Below are positions 38,101-47,171 of a stretch of DNA of 64,000 bases, one piece after another. The number at the start of each line of letters is the position of its first letter. Within the stretch, counting starts at the first letter, position 1. The stretch spans positions 868,001 to 932,000 of the forward strand of contig JASGHK010000004.1 of NCBI GenBank assembly GCA_049841135.1, written 5' to 3'. This DNA is from JACRCT01 sp049841135. GTDB taxonomy: Bacteria; Myxococcota; Myxococcia; Myxococcales; UBA5297. The position numbers were made by a program, and so were the translations under genes. Below the pieces are notes generated by a model that worked only from the letters and a program-made list of their open reading frames with translations, did not search any database and was not told the origin of the DNA.

Positions 38101-38419
38101 GCCCGAGCCGGTCGAACGCAGCGAGGAGCAGATTGACGACCTCGCCGTTGGGCACCATGGCTCCGGAGCGGAGCATGTCCAGCACGGTCTCCGCCTTGTG
38201 GGCGAGCTCCTTGGTCTTGTTGAAGCCGAAGAACGCGCTGCCGCCTTTGATGGAGTGGGCGGCGCGGAAGACCTTGTTGACGAGCTCGACGTCGATGTCG
38301 GCGCCAGCGGCCTCGATGCTCAGGAGGCTCGCCTCCATGTCGGCGAGGTGCTCACGCGACTCGTTGATGAACTCCCTCAACGCCTCGTCGTCGATTGAGT
38401 GCTCATGGTGGGTTGCCAC
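35174..38419 (-). CDS. cheA: CheA-type hybrid kinase with two CheW-like domains and receiver
   Basis: 1081 residues. HPt domain with H55 in FRAAHSIKGGSAFFGF; a long Ala/Pro linker (about 145-395) enclosing a small domain (YVYELNLDLVHDLEMEG); dimerisation helices (VGLLENLMNLTGELVLSRNQL); HATPase (LTHLVRNAVDHGIELP, GRGVGMDVVRTN). One CheW-like regulatory domain follows, interrupted by a charged insert (RREVDRRKALADRRS), then a second CheW-like domain, and a receiver (VVTDIEMPNLDG). The layout resembles FrzE-like CheA-CheY fusions. The start is GTG 38419 (GAGGAG 10 bases upstream); GTG 38428, which overlaps the upstream stop, is an alternative. Confidence 0.88.
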   Translation of the reverse strand: MATHHEHSIDDEALREFINESREHLADMEASLLSIEAAGADIDVELVNKVFRAAHSIKGGSAFFGFNKTKELAHKAETVLDMLRSGAMVPNGEVVNLLLAAFDRLGQMVDDPARSEAADISDLVGGLGALASSYKGDRTPALAAPPAPPQPAAPVLPAPVTSPATSEAPSDRYVYELNLDLVHDLEMEGKSLEGFCANLEEHGEVHHCSLDHAAVGPLDAPGPMRVPVRVVYSSVLAPDQAIDRIDLPRDRMRLTRAPASSATGADRPVEAAPEPAATPVPAPVYPAPTEPEVAAPTVASPSVAAPVVVAPAVAAAVAPAAPPSEEPAAPAKPQPAVAARSGVEETLRVDVGLLENLMNLTGELVLSRNQLRAAVAQRDTQALSLAEQRLDQVTAQIQDVTMETRLQPLGTLFGRVPRLVRDLSQSLGKEIAVDLRGKDVALDRSIIEGLSDPLTHLVRNAVDHGIELPAERLKAGKPAAGNLRIEGRHEAGQVVLEIEDDGKGIDVAKVSDVALRKGLVSAERLRGMSEQEKLALIFLPGLSTAAQVTDVSGRGVGMDVVRTNLDRLGGKIEIKSVVGKGTLLRVKLPLTLAIIPSLIVSIEGERFAIPQINVDELLRVRAKEVQKRIEVVGGTEVLLLRDRILPLVRFSDFLGIVPTYIDPVTKRREVDRRKALADRRSPRRSLDGKEPPVSAQEAAARERRSGVDRRDRADGALEIAVVTTGITTYALVVDSFHDTEEIVVKPLGRYLKGLSEYAGATILGDGKAALIIDVAGLAAKVELGAVSASARAVEHAETAERERLAALHSLITFRNAPDELCAAPLSIVQRIERVSPSQVEEAAGRRTIQYRGALLPVVALGDLAPIKPIGPVKELAIIVTSVHGHDVGLLGAMPVDVVETKAVADTSTHRRPGISGSTLLREQMALLVDVVELVDAAYPEWRRDAVPLEAVALVPQGGLGVLLAEDSDFFRGQVRRLLQENGYTVFEAPDGESAWQLLLDHLEEIRAVVTDIEMPNLDGLGLTRRIRAEARTAPLPVIALSSLAASEDVEKGSAAGVGDYLVKLDREGLLESLRKRTQQDS

Positions 38420-38424
38420 AGCGA

Positions 38425-38742
38425 TCACGCTCCTCGGACGTTGAGCCGCTCGGCCAGACCGAGCCGGTGGAAGACCTTCAGGAGCTTGGGCTGGACGCGC
38501 CAGACCTCGACCCGCCCGTGCGCCGCCTCGAGGCTGTTGGCCAGGGCCAGCAGCAGGCCGAGCGCGCTGGGATCGAGGCGCTGGGTGTGGGGCAGGTCGA
38601 ACCGGACCTCGAGGACGCCGGCGGCGAGCTCGCAGGCCAGGGCCATCTTCAGGTCTGGGACGACCTTGGCCAGCAGGTCGGACTCGACCGCGACCGTGCA
38701 CTCCCGCTCGTCTCCATCTCTCTCCAACCGGAACGCGGTCAT
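38425..38742 (-). CDS. STAS-domain protein heading the che operon
   Basis: 105 residues from ATG 38742, with TGGAGGGG upstream. The fold pattern is that of an anti-sigma-factor antagonist/MlaB-type STAS: AVESDLLAKVVPDLKMALACELAAGVLEVRFDLPHTQRLDPSALGLLLALANSLEAAHGRVEVWRV with LDPSALGLLL at the usual phosphorylation-loop position. The stop abuts or overlaps the cheA start, so the proteins are made together. It may be a phosphorylation-controlled partner of the pathway; its target is unknown. Confidence 0.75.
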   Translation of the reverse strand: MTAFRLERDGDERECTVAVESDLLAKVVPDLKMALACELAAGVLEVRFDLPHTQRLDPSALGLLLALANSLEAAHGRVEVWRVQPKLLKVFHRLGLAERLNVRGA

Positions 38743-39037
38743 CAGGTGCCCCTCCACTGGCGACACTTGGCGCCACGCTCTTCGGCACATTTGGGCAAGG
38801 TGTTCAGGCGGCCTTGAAAGAACCGTGCCCGCCTGGAAACCGCGGTCCTCTCCCGCACCTGGGCGTCTGGTCGTCACGAGCCGTCATGGTTTTGTCGCCG
38901 AGCGGCGGCCGCCTGACGCAAGACGGCCCCAGGCGGGCCGCTACGCTCTCCGCGGGAGGCGGTCGCATGCCCGCCGCATCGGCCAGAGGCTCAACCGGTT
39001 CCAGACCTCAGGCGCAGCAAGTCGTGCGGGCTGGGCC

Positions 39038-40708
39038 TCAGGGTTCGAGCCAGATGGCGTTGCTGATGACCCAGAGGAAGTCGTGTTCCGCCAGCGCCGA
39101 CTCGCTGCCCAGCGACTGGGCGAGGTGCAGCGGGCGGATCCGAATCTCCACGTGGTAGGGCCCGGGGACGCTCACCGTCTCCGCGACCAGCTCGCCGGGC
39201 TGCGTGGTCTCGCGCACCACCACCGGGCCCGACGCGTCGCTGCGGACGAGGCGGACCCTGAGCTGCGCGGTGTCGGCCTGGGCCGGAGTGAACGCCGCTC
39301 CGTCGAGCTGGACCGGGCGAGCGGGCACCTGCACGCGCAGCTCCAGCGGCCCGTGCCCCGCGCCTCCCATGGGCAGCAGCGAGGAGCCGGCGCGGGCGGT
39401 GAACGAGAAGCCATCGGCGCCGCCGAAGACCGAGTAGAGCCCATAGTTGCGCCCCGACCGCAGCGCCTCGGCGAAGCCCTCGGGGGTCAGCGACGCGACC
39501 TGCAACCGGTTCTCCAGCTAGCGGCCGATGCGCGCATACGAGTCCAGCCGCTGGCCGTCGCTGAGGATCAGCGGGCCGCCGTTGACCAAGAGCGTCAAGG
39601 TGCTGGGATAGAGCGCCGCCGCGCCCTGGCAGACGTACTGCCAGGCCCCGGAGCAGACGGGATCGACCGAGACGTTGCGGTGGATGTCGGAGCCGAGCAT
39701 GCCCGTCACCCGGCGCGTCCGCTGGACCTCGTTCCACTTGTCGATGCCGCCCATGGGCATCTCGGGCAGCAGCGCCAGGCTGACCAGGTCGGGGTCGGCG
39801 CCGGACTTGGAGCCCAGCAGGAACGGCTCGAACTTCTTGAGCAGGTCGAACACCGCCAGCGCCTTGCCGCCGATCTGGTCGCTGCCGGTGAGCGCGAGGA
39901 TGCTCGCGTGGACGTTGTACCACTCCATCGCCTCGACGCCGGAGTCGAGCAGCTGCTGGGCGCTCAGGTCGGTCTCCTCCGAGTGGACGATGGCCGCGAC
40001 CGCGCCCAGGTCCTTGAGCCCCTGCACCCGCGCCTGGGCCTCGGCGAGCGGCACGCTGTCGAGCAGCGGGCCGAAGAGCGTTTCGTCCTGCGGCACGCGG
40101 TGTAGCCCGAGCGGAGCGGTGTGGGTGCTCTCGAAGCCGACCATGAACAGCACCGGGTGGCCGTCCGGACAGGTGACGAGGTTGCCGACGGGCTGGTCCT
40201 GGGCGTCGCGGACGAGCTCGTCTCCAGGCTGGTAGAGCAGGTCCTCGAGCATCGAGTGGGCCTTCATGTTCGAGGGGTGGTCGGTCAGCGCGACGAAGGA
40301 CAGGTGGTTCTCGCACGGCATCGCGCGCAGCTCGTCCACGCAGCTCTGGTTGACGACTCCGGCGTCGTCGACGCCCTCCTCGTCGCAGCCGTCGTGGGAG
40401 TAGGCCGAGTGCATGTGGATCAGGCCGCGGACCTCGGTCCACCCCGGCGCGGCGTCGGCGCCCGTGGCTGCATCGAGGTCTGCGCCCGACGCGTCGGGTC
40501 GGCGTGCCCCGGCGTCGACGGGCGCCCCGGCGTCACCGGCCTGCGCTGCGTCGGCGGGCAATGCCGCGGCATCGAGCTGGACCTGAGCCGCGTCTGTCGT
40601 CGTGGCTGCGTCGAGCCGAGCGGGAATGCCTGAGTCCACCCCGGGGGAGGTCGGCGGTGGCGGACACGCGGAGAGAGCGAGGACTAGCAGGCAGGGACCG
40701 AAGCGCAT
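39038..40708 (-). CDS. PHP/CehA-type metalloenzyme lipoprotein, interrupted by in-frame TAG
   Basis: Lipoprotein signal (LLVLALSACPP), then an Asp/Ala-rich linker of about 75 residues. Next is a PHP-like metal site: LIHMHSAYSHDGC, VALTDHPSN and GFESTH, as in CehA/McbA-type hydrolases, with further His in AAIVHSEETD and GSDIHRN. Codon 397 is TAG (39518-39520), but the same frame carries on for about 160 codons with clean coding sequence (LENRLQVASLTPEGFAEALRSGRNYGLYSVFGG.. to 39038). TGG (Trp) would fit. I treat it as one gene. The substrate is unknown; phosphoester or carbamate hydrolysis occurs in relatives. Confidence 0.72.
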
Positions 40709-41065
40709 GCCAAGCGGGGTAGCACAGGCCGTCCCCGACTGGAAACTCGTCCACCCTTTCGACCGTAGCGGCTTTCGCGTCTGCGGTCCGCGCTCAGCAA
40801 GACCCGCGAAGAACCGTCGACCAGGCCCGCTTGCGCGCGGGCACTTCCACGCCCTTGTCGCCTGCATAGAACCGATGCTGAGACGGTGCCTTCCGGGCCA
40901 AATTGCAGCCGCTTTAGCCGCGGCATTCAGACATGCTCCCGGATCGATGCCGGAGACCCGAACGCAAGGGCATATCAGCCGGTTTCGATACCGGGCGCAC
41001 GGACTGCGGTTGCTTTCCCTGACGGCCGCCCGCGCAGCAGCAAGGCCTCTCGCGGGCAGCTCCGA
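40709..41065 (+). other. Intergenic, no gene seen
   Basis: 357 bases between two minus-strand lipoprotein genes. Open frames here show no protein-like pattern. A weak stem (GCCCGCG/CGCGGGC, 16-base loop) near 41030-41060 lies after the upstream gene's stop region. Local GC is lower than in the genes, consistent with promoter DNA for the 39038-40708 gene. Confidence 0.35.
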
Positions 41066-42592
41066 TCAGAGACACACTGCGTTGCCCGCGATGCCCTGGG
41101 CGTCGACGAGGTACACCGACCACCCGGCAGCGGTCGCGGGCGGGTTCGACATGCACACGCCGGCGACGATTTGGCCATGGGTCGAGCCAGCGACGGGGAA
41201 ATTCGCGTAGAACCCCGCCGTGAACCCGGTCCCGTCGGGTTTGAGGAAGTGGATCGATCCGGCCTTGGCGCTCCAGTCGCCGCCGACGACCCCGTTGGGC
41301 GCCACGAACGTGAGGGTGGCGAAGATCTTGCCGTACCCGGGCATGCACTCCGTGACCGTCGGCTGTGCGGTGCCGCTGGTCATTTCGTAGATCAGCGGCC
41401 CCTTGGTGCTCTCGTCCCAGGTACGCCCGGCCGCAGAGAAGCACGCGGGCGCGGGAACGTCCGTGCAGACGCCTTGAGGGCAGTACCTTCCGTACGCACA
41501 GGTGGGCGGATCGTCTCCTGCGACGCACGCCTCGCAAGCGTCTCCGACACCGTTGTGGTCCGCGTCTTCCTGCCCGGGGTTCCTCGAGTCCGGACAGAGA
41601 TCGCGCTCGTTGCCGACCCCATCGCCGTCTCGGTCGCTGTCGCACTCGTCGCCTCGCCGGTCTCCGTCGAGGTCATGCTGGAGCGGGTTGCTCAGCGCCA
41701 GGCACTTGTCGAAGCTGTCGTTGACGCCGTCCCCATCGGCATCGGAGGAGCACTTGGACATGTCGCCGGGCAGGACCTGATTCGAATTGCTGAACAGGGG
41801 GCAGTTGTCCCGGATGTCGAGGACCCCATCCCCGTCGTCGTCCACGCAGCAGGCGTTGCCCAAACCGGCGCCGCCGGCGCAGGCGCCGGTCTTCGCCTGA
41901 TCGGGATTGGCGATCCCCGGACAATTGTCCTGGGAGTTGCTGACCCCGTCGCCGTCGAGGTCCAAGTCGCAAAGGTCGCCCTGGTGGTCCTGATCGGTGT
42001 CGGCCTGATCGGCGTTGGCGAAGACCGGGCAGTTGTCGACGGCATCGTTCAGCCCGTCACTGTCCACGTCCGAGCAGGCGTCACCGGTTCCGTCCTGGTT
42101 GAAGTCGTGCTGATCCGCGTTCGCGGCGGACGGGCAGTTGTCGCTCGAATCCGCCACGCCATCGCCATCCGAGTCCAGTTCCGCCGCGTCTGGGAGGTCT
42201 GCCGCGTCGGAGTGGATTGCGGCGTCGGAGTTCACCTCAGCGTCGGGATGGACTTCGGCGTCGGAGTGGATGGATCCGTCGAGGCCCGACGCAGCGTCCG
42301 GCTCGGCTGAAGCGTCGGCGCCTCCCGCGTCGACGGTGACGACGGTCGCATCCAGAGCCGCGTCCAGCTCCGAAGCCGCGTCCGCCCCGTTGCTTGCGTC
42401 CGCCCCGTTGCTTGCGTCCGCCCCGTTGCTTGCGTCCACCACGTTGCCAGAGGCCGCGTCCGAGGACTGCGAGCCGTCCACGGTGCCTGCCGCGCCCGCG
42501 TCGTCGGACAGCACGTATTGGTCCAAGTCGATGAGGAGGTTGCAGCCGGGGCAGAGCGCCAAAGCGGCAGCGGCGATGAGAGCCTTCTTCAT
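41066..42592 (-). CDS. Lipoprotein with thrombospondin type-3 calcium repeats
   Basis: 508 residues. The signal ALALCPGC marks a lipoprotein. A 110-residue Asp/Ala/Ser-rich stalk follows, including ASNGAD repeated three times. About seven type-3 repeats of the DSDGDGVADSSDNCP form come next (about 140-330), each expected to bind Ca2+. A Cys-rich stretch leads to a C-terminal beta domain (WDESTKGPLIYEMTSG..AQGIAGNAVCL). It is probably displayed at the cell surface. It is translationally coupled to the preceding gene (ATGA at 42589-42592). Confidence 0.8.
   Translation of the reverse strand: MKKALIAAAALALCPGCNLLIDLDQYVLSDDAGAAGTVDGSQSSDAASGNVVDASNGADASNGADASNGADAASELDAALDATVVTVDAGGADASAEPDAASGLDGSIHSDAEVHPDAEVNSDAAIHSDAADLPDAAELDSDGDGVADSSDNCPSAANADQHDFNQDGTGDACSDVDSDGLNDAVDNCPVFANADQADTDQDHQGDLCDLDLDGDGVSNSQDNCPGIANPDQAKTGACAGGAGLGNACCVDDDGDGVLDIRDNCPLFSNSNQVLPGDMSKCSSDADGDGVNDSFDKCLALSNPLQHDLDGDRRGDECDSDRDGDGVGNERDLCPDSRNPGQEDADHNGVGDACEACVAGDDPPTCAYGRYCPQGVCTDVPAPACFSAAGRTWDESTKGPLIYEMTSGTAQPTVTECMPGYGKIFATLTFVAPNGVVGGDWSAKAGSIHFLKPDGTGFTAGFYANFPVAGSTHGQIVAGVCMSNPPATAAGWSVYLVDAQGIAGNAVCL
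42387..42440 (-). repeat. Three 18-base tandem repeats inside the stalk
   Basis: The unit CCGTTGCTTGCGTCCGCC is repeated three times and encodes Ala-Ser-Asn-Gly-Ala-Asp on the minus strand. Perfect DNA identity suggests recent slippage expansion. Confidence 0.8.
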
Positions 42593-43515
42593 GGCAGCAC
42601 CCCCGCCGCCGATAGGCCGATGCCGCCCTGCATCGGCGCCACGGAGACGATCGTCGTGGCGCTTGGCGCGGTGAAGGTGACGACCAGGCCGGCGGCCAGC
42701 GCCACCGCGCCGGTGATGAACAGGGCGTCCGCCGCGTTCATGCGCAGCTGCGCCTCGGATTTGGCGGTGGCCAGCGCGGCAGCGTCGCGCCGGTCGACCG
42801 CGGCCTTGGCCTGGGCCGTCGAATCCAGTACCAGTCCGCCGCAGATGCCGCCGGCGGCAAGGATGGCAAGCCCCGCGCCGTCCAGCACATACCCGAGGGT
42901 GCGCTGGGTGGACGTCGTCGGGGTTGTCTCGGCGCTGGCCTTCGGCGTCCCGAGCCCGCCGGGGGTCGCCGGCGCCGCCGCCGGGGTTCCTGGTGCCGCT
43001 GGCGCCTCTGTTGGCTTCGCGAAAGGCTGCAGCAGCTCGCGCAGCGCTTTCAACGTGGCGGCCACCACCTCGCGCTCGCTGCCGGCCTGCTCGCTGCTGC
43101 GCCGGATGGCTTGACCCTTGGAGGCATCGAGCAGGCTCATCGAGACAAGCCAGACGCCACCTACGTTCGCGACCTCGCTGTTGATGAGGAAGGGGACGCC
43201 CAGGCTGCCCGCCAGCTCGGCCATGCAGCTGGTGTCGCTGCAGCCCATCAGCTGCCTCTGCTTCTCGAAGCCCAACAACGCCGCGAGGTCCGCCCCGGCC
43301 GTCACCGGCAGGCCAAGCTTGGCGGTCTCGACCGCCAGCACTCCGGCGAGCCCGTCGATGGTCTTGGGGTCCACGCTGCCGCGTGCCTTGGGCTCGAGCA
43401 CGGCGATCTTGGGTTTTGTGGGCTTGCCCTCTGCGGCGCGAGCCTGGGGCTGCGTGGCCAGGGCCACGACCGCGAGCAGCGCGCTCGCGGCGAAGGATGC
43501 AGATGTAGATCTCAT
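42589..43515 (-). CDS. Exported TolB/CsgG-like-region protein with membrane segments
   Basis: 308 residues. A signal peptide (SALLAVVALATQPQARA) is followed by a domain (about 35-155) of the KPKIAVLEPKARG..ELAGSLGVPFLINSEVANVGGVWLVSMSLLDA type, as in myxobacterial proteins with a TolB/CsgG-like N-terminal fold. Then come an Ala/Pro/Thr linker and two hydrophobic spans (AGLAILAAGGICGGLVL, ALFITGAVALAAGLVV). Its stop overlaps the start of the TSP3 lipoprotein, so the two probably work together in the envelope. Role unknown. Confidence 0.68.
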   Translation of the reverse strand: MRSTSASFAASALLAVVALATQPQARAAEGKPTKPKIAVLEPKARGSVDPKTIDGLAGVLAVETAKLGLPVTAGADLAALLGFEKQRQLMGCSDTSCMAELAGSLGVPFLINSEVANVGGVWLVSMSLLDASKGQAIRRSSEQAGSEREVVAATLKALRELLQPFAKPTEAPAAPGTPAAAPATPGGLGTPKASAETTPTTSTQRTLGYVLDGAGLAILAAGGICGGLVLDSTAQAKAAVDRRDAAALATAKSEAQLRMNAADALFITGAVALAAGLVVTFTAPSATTIVSVAPMQGGIGLSAAGVLP

Positions 43516-44223
43516 GCTGTTTACCCCTCAAGGCGCCGCTGGGATCTGCTGCTTTCCCCGTCGGTCCGCCGGTCCGGCGAGCGATGCTATCCGTCCAACA
43601 CCTGGGATGCACGCGAAGGAAAGACAACCGCCAGGTGCCTCGAGGAAGCGTTGCGCCAGCAGCGATACCGGGCCGCGCGCCGCGCAATCTCCGCACCGGG
43701 TAGACGCTCGGGAGGCGCAGCCATAGAGGACGTGCAAGCTGAGGATCAGGTCCCGACCTGCCTTCTGCCCTCGAGTCCATGGATGCTCTGCGCCCATGAC
43801 ACTAACGAGCTCGATTCGCAGCGCTCCCCGCATCCTCGGGCGGCTCGTTGGCGCGAAGCCCGAGAAGCTCAAGGAGCGCGACGAGGTTCTGGCACTTGTC
43901 GCGGCCATCCGGAAATCACGCCCCACCTCACCGAGGAGAAGTGGTCGTTAGCGCTCGCGGAGGCGACGCCACAGATCGGTCTCGGCTAGGCCGACAGGCC
44001 GCGGCGGCGCTCCGCGACACTTTCCCGCACTCCTCACGGCACCTGCGAATCGACCCGGCGAGCAGAGCAAGAGCCCGGCTTCGTTGAGCACCGGGGCCGG
44101 CGTACCTCGCGCGCTGCTCGTCGCCTTCGGCCCGCCCCCGAATTCCCTCCGTCTTCCGGCAACCGATTCGTGCAGAACGCATCGATTCCCCTGTCCCTGG
44201 ACCCCCGGGGCTGGGAGGACCCG
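43516..44223 (+). other. Gene-poor stretch with a possible small ORF or remnant
   Basis: 708 bases without a convincing gene. At 43796-43951 (+) a 51-codon frame has a protein-like stretch (RILGRLVGAKPEKLKERDEVLALVAAIRKS). Another frame then gives HLTEEKWSLALAEATPQIGLG before 43989, as if a short gene were frame-shifted near 43915. I recognise neither part. The rest looks non-coding and should contain promoters for the flanking divergent genes. Confidence 0.3.
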
Positions 44224-46740
44224 ATGCGCCCGATCCTCGCGGTGGCTGGCACTCTCGCGATGCTGGCGGGGTGTGGAAACTCGAAGCCCGTCACACCACC
44301 TCCTGCGACCGCCCTGGTCCAGCTCCCTGTCGATTCGTCGCTCCGGCCCGACGTCGCCACGCTCCTCGGGCCCGAAGGCACCGCCCGGCCGGTCGCGCGC
44401 ATGCGCGGCGAGAGCGGGGTGGTGATGGACTTCGTGCTGGGAGAGCTGCTGGTGGCGACCGGTGACGAGGCGAAGCTCGACGGCTTTCTCGGCCGCTGGG
44501 GCGGAGCGGTGCTGGCGACCATCGACAAGGTCGGCGACCAGCCCCCGATCCATCGGGTGAAGCTCGACCCGAGCCCGGCCTCGCTGGAGGCCATCCTCAG
44601 CGGCCTGGCCAAGACCGCGCCGGACCTGAAGGCGAAATTCACGGTCTCCAGCGCCGACGCCGCCAAGCTCCTCGCGGTCGCCCTCGATGAGGCCAACGGG
44701 GGAGGGATGACCGTCACGCCCAACTTCGTCCCGGCGCTTCAGGCCATCGCAACCGGATCCACCACCGAGGCCCCGAGCGGCGATTCCGGCTACATGCCCG
44801 ACTCGTTCACCTGGCCCTACATGAACCGCGGGAGCGCGTAGGACATCGGCGTGGGGGCGGCGTGGCAGGCCTTGAGCCGGGCCGGGAAGCTGGGAAACCG
44901 AGTCCGCATGATGATCCTCGACGGCGGATTCGCCCCCAGCGCCGACTTCCCCGACGCGCGCTCGGTGGCGGGCGACTGGAACGCCCCGAGCCTCCTCGCC
45001 TGCGCCGGGGGCGCGGCTTGTCCCTGGCACGGCACGATGGTCACGACCTGCGCCATGGGAAAGCCCGACGACTCCTTCGGCGCCGCGGGGCCGGCCGGGC
45101 CCGTGGGCGAGCTGCTCGCCGTCCCGTTCCAGAGCGACTTCTTCGGGATCATCTCCACTCTCGAGCGGATCGTCGGCTCCACTGTCTTCGGCAACCCGCG
45201 GATCATCAACATGAGCTTCGGCTTCGAGGTGGACCTCGGCTGGGACATCGCGGTGAAGGCCTCGTGCCTGGGCCTGTGCCCATCGCCCACGGAGGTGCTC
45301 GGCTCGATGACCGCGGTGGTGGCGGCGAGCGGCAAGCTGCTCTTCGCCGCGGCGGGCAACGCGGGCAAGGACGTGGACAACGGCGCGGACGTGGTCGAGG
45401 GGTCCACCTTCGTCCCCTGCGAGCTTCCCGGGGTCATCTGCGTGGGCGGGATGGGCCACGGCGTCACCGCCCGCGACCCGGCCTCCAACTTCGGCAGCAA
45501 GGCCGGCGACGCCACCGTGGACATCTACGGGCCCTTCTGGATGTGGGTGGGGCCGGACCCCGACAACGCCGGCAACGTGGCGCGGCTCGTCAGCGGGACC
45601 AGCTTCTCGTCGCCGTTCGTCGCCGGGGTGGCCGCCCTGGTCTGGGCGGCCAATCCCGGACTCTCGGCCGGACAGGTGTGGGAGACCCTGCGCGACACGG
45701 CGCACGTGGGCGGCGTGGGCGTCGGCGGAAACGACCGCCGGGTGGACGCCTTCGCCGCGGTCGCCCGGATCCTCGGCGGAGCTCCTCCGTCCGTCACCTT
45801 GAACGGGGCGGCCACCGCCGCGCTCAACCGGGAGTGGAGCGGGACCTCGGTCGTCAACGACCCCGAGTACAGCGCCGCCGGCTTCTGCCCTCCCTCCGCC
45901 TGCCCGCTTTCCTGGTCGCCCGTGCCGGCGCGGACGTCGGGCAACGTCGCCACCTACCGCTTCACGACGGTGGGGACCCAGGCCGTGAGCGTGACCGCGC
46001 AGGACCTGGTGGGCCAGGAGACGAGCGCCACCCGGAGCGTGGTCGTGGTCAACTCGCCTCCCGTGGTGGCCATCTCCCAGCCGGCCGCCGGGGCGAGCAT
46101 TCCCCAGGGCGTGCCGACGCAGCTGCTCGGGTCGGCGACCGACCTCAACGAGGGCGCAGACCCCGGGCCGGGAGCCATCGCCTGCCGGTGGGTGTCGAGC
46201 GCGGCCGACCCGGGCTTCCCGAGCTCGTCGTGCAACACCTCCGTGACCTTCGGCTCCACCGGGCCCCGCACGCTCACCCTCAGCGCCACCGATCCCCAGG
46301 GCGTCACCAGCAGCGCCAACGTGGCCATCACCGTGACGCCGCCACCGGCCAACCTCCCGCCCACCATCACGCTCGGTGCCCTCCCGCCTCCCAACTACAG
46401 CGGCGGGTACGACTGGGAAGTCCCGATCGCGGTGACCGCAAGCGCCACCGACCCCGAGGGCAACACGCCCATCTCCTACACCTGGAAGGCCACCTCGCTG
46501 CGGCCGCAGAGCGAGACCGTCTTCGCCAGCGAGGTGGTCATCGCGGGGCCAAGCGCCTCGGCGAGCCTGAACTGGACGCCCAGCGCCACCCCGTCGCTGC
46601 TCGGGGACTTCGCAGCCCTCGGGAACGACTGCTACTACGGCCAGGTCGTCCGCCTCACGCTGCACGCGACCGACAGTCTGGGGAACCGGAGCACCCGCTC
46701 GGTCGCGGACATCAAGATCTTCCGTTGCATCCTCATCTGA
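44224..46740 (+). CDS. Subtilisin-family serine protease lipoprotein, interrupted by in-frame TAG
   Basis: Lipobox LAMLAGCGN; GGGAGG upstream fixes ATG 44224. Residues 30-200 form a propeptide-like region. The S8 catalytic domain has Asp233 in MMILDGGF (Gly replaces the usual Thr or Ser), His269 in WHGTM and Ser460 in SGTSFSSPFVAGVAAL. Beta-rich Ig/PKD-like modules follow to the end. Codon 206 is TAG (44839-44841), yet the same frame continues through the whole protease domain; TGG would give SAWDIG, a normal subtilase opening. If the TAG is real, only the propeptide is made, unless read through or restarted internally. Confidence 0.8.
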
Positions 46741-46832
46741 GCGCCGAGGACGTCGCCGTGGTACCTCGGTCGTGCCCGCCGATGCGAGAGCGGCAGCCGA
46801 CCTATCGACAAACCAGCCAAGCGAGGACGCAG

Positions 46833-47054
46833 ATGGCCAAGACCAAGATTGGTGCGCGGAACCGGCTCACGGCGGAGGTGACCGGCATCAAGAAGGGCGG
46901 CGTGATGTGCCAGGTGAACCTGCGCCTGGAAGTGCCCGGCGACATGGCATCGGTGATGACGCTGGACTCGCTGGCGGACCTGAAGCTGAAGAAGGGCGAC
47001 CGGGTCGACGTGGTGGTGAAGGCCGTCCATGTCCTGCTGATGAAGCAGGCCTGA
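46833..47054 (+). CDS. mop: Mop/TOBE molybdopterin-oxyanion binding protein
   Basis: 73 residues, a lone TOBE/Mop domain: GARNRLTAEVTGIKKGGVMCQVNLRL, then MASVMTLDSLADLKLKKGDRVDVVVKAVHVLLMK. Free-standing Mop proteins (molbindins) bind molybdate or tungstate in the cytoplasm and act as a store or buffer. GCGAGGACGC precedes the ATG. It lies 18 kb from modABC, whose ATPase lacks this domain, and 3 kb from the AOR gene. Confidence 0.88.
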   Translation: MAKTKIGARNRLTAEVTGIKKGGVMCQVNLRLEVPGDMASVMTLDSLADLKLKKGDRVDVVVKAVHVLLMKQA

Positions 47055-47071
47055 ACCCCAATCCCGATCAC

Positions 47072-47113
47072 TGAGGCACGGATGGCTGGCCTTGTGCCAG
47101 CCGCTTGGCCTCA
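47072..47113 (+). terminator. Nested hairpin after mop
   Basis: An outer stem TGAGGC/GCCTCA encloses an inner GGCTGGC/GCCAGCC stem, 18 bases after the mop stop and before the convergent 47172 stop. It is a likely intrinsic-type end for mop, without a clear T-run. Confidence 0.45.
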
Positions 47114-47171
47114 ACGGAAGCGCCACCCTCGGATCGCCGGCATCGGAAAGCGAAACACCTTCGGCCGCCCC

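Noticed and set aside
39518..44841. Genome-wide TAG reassignment (for example pyrrolysine)
   Set aside because: Many ordinary genes in the window end at TAG at the expected length, and no pyl genes are seen. Point change or error is simpler.
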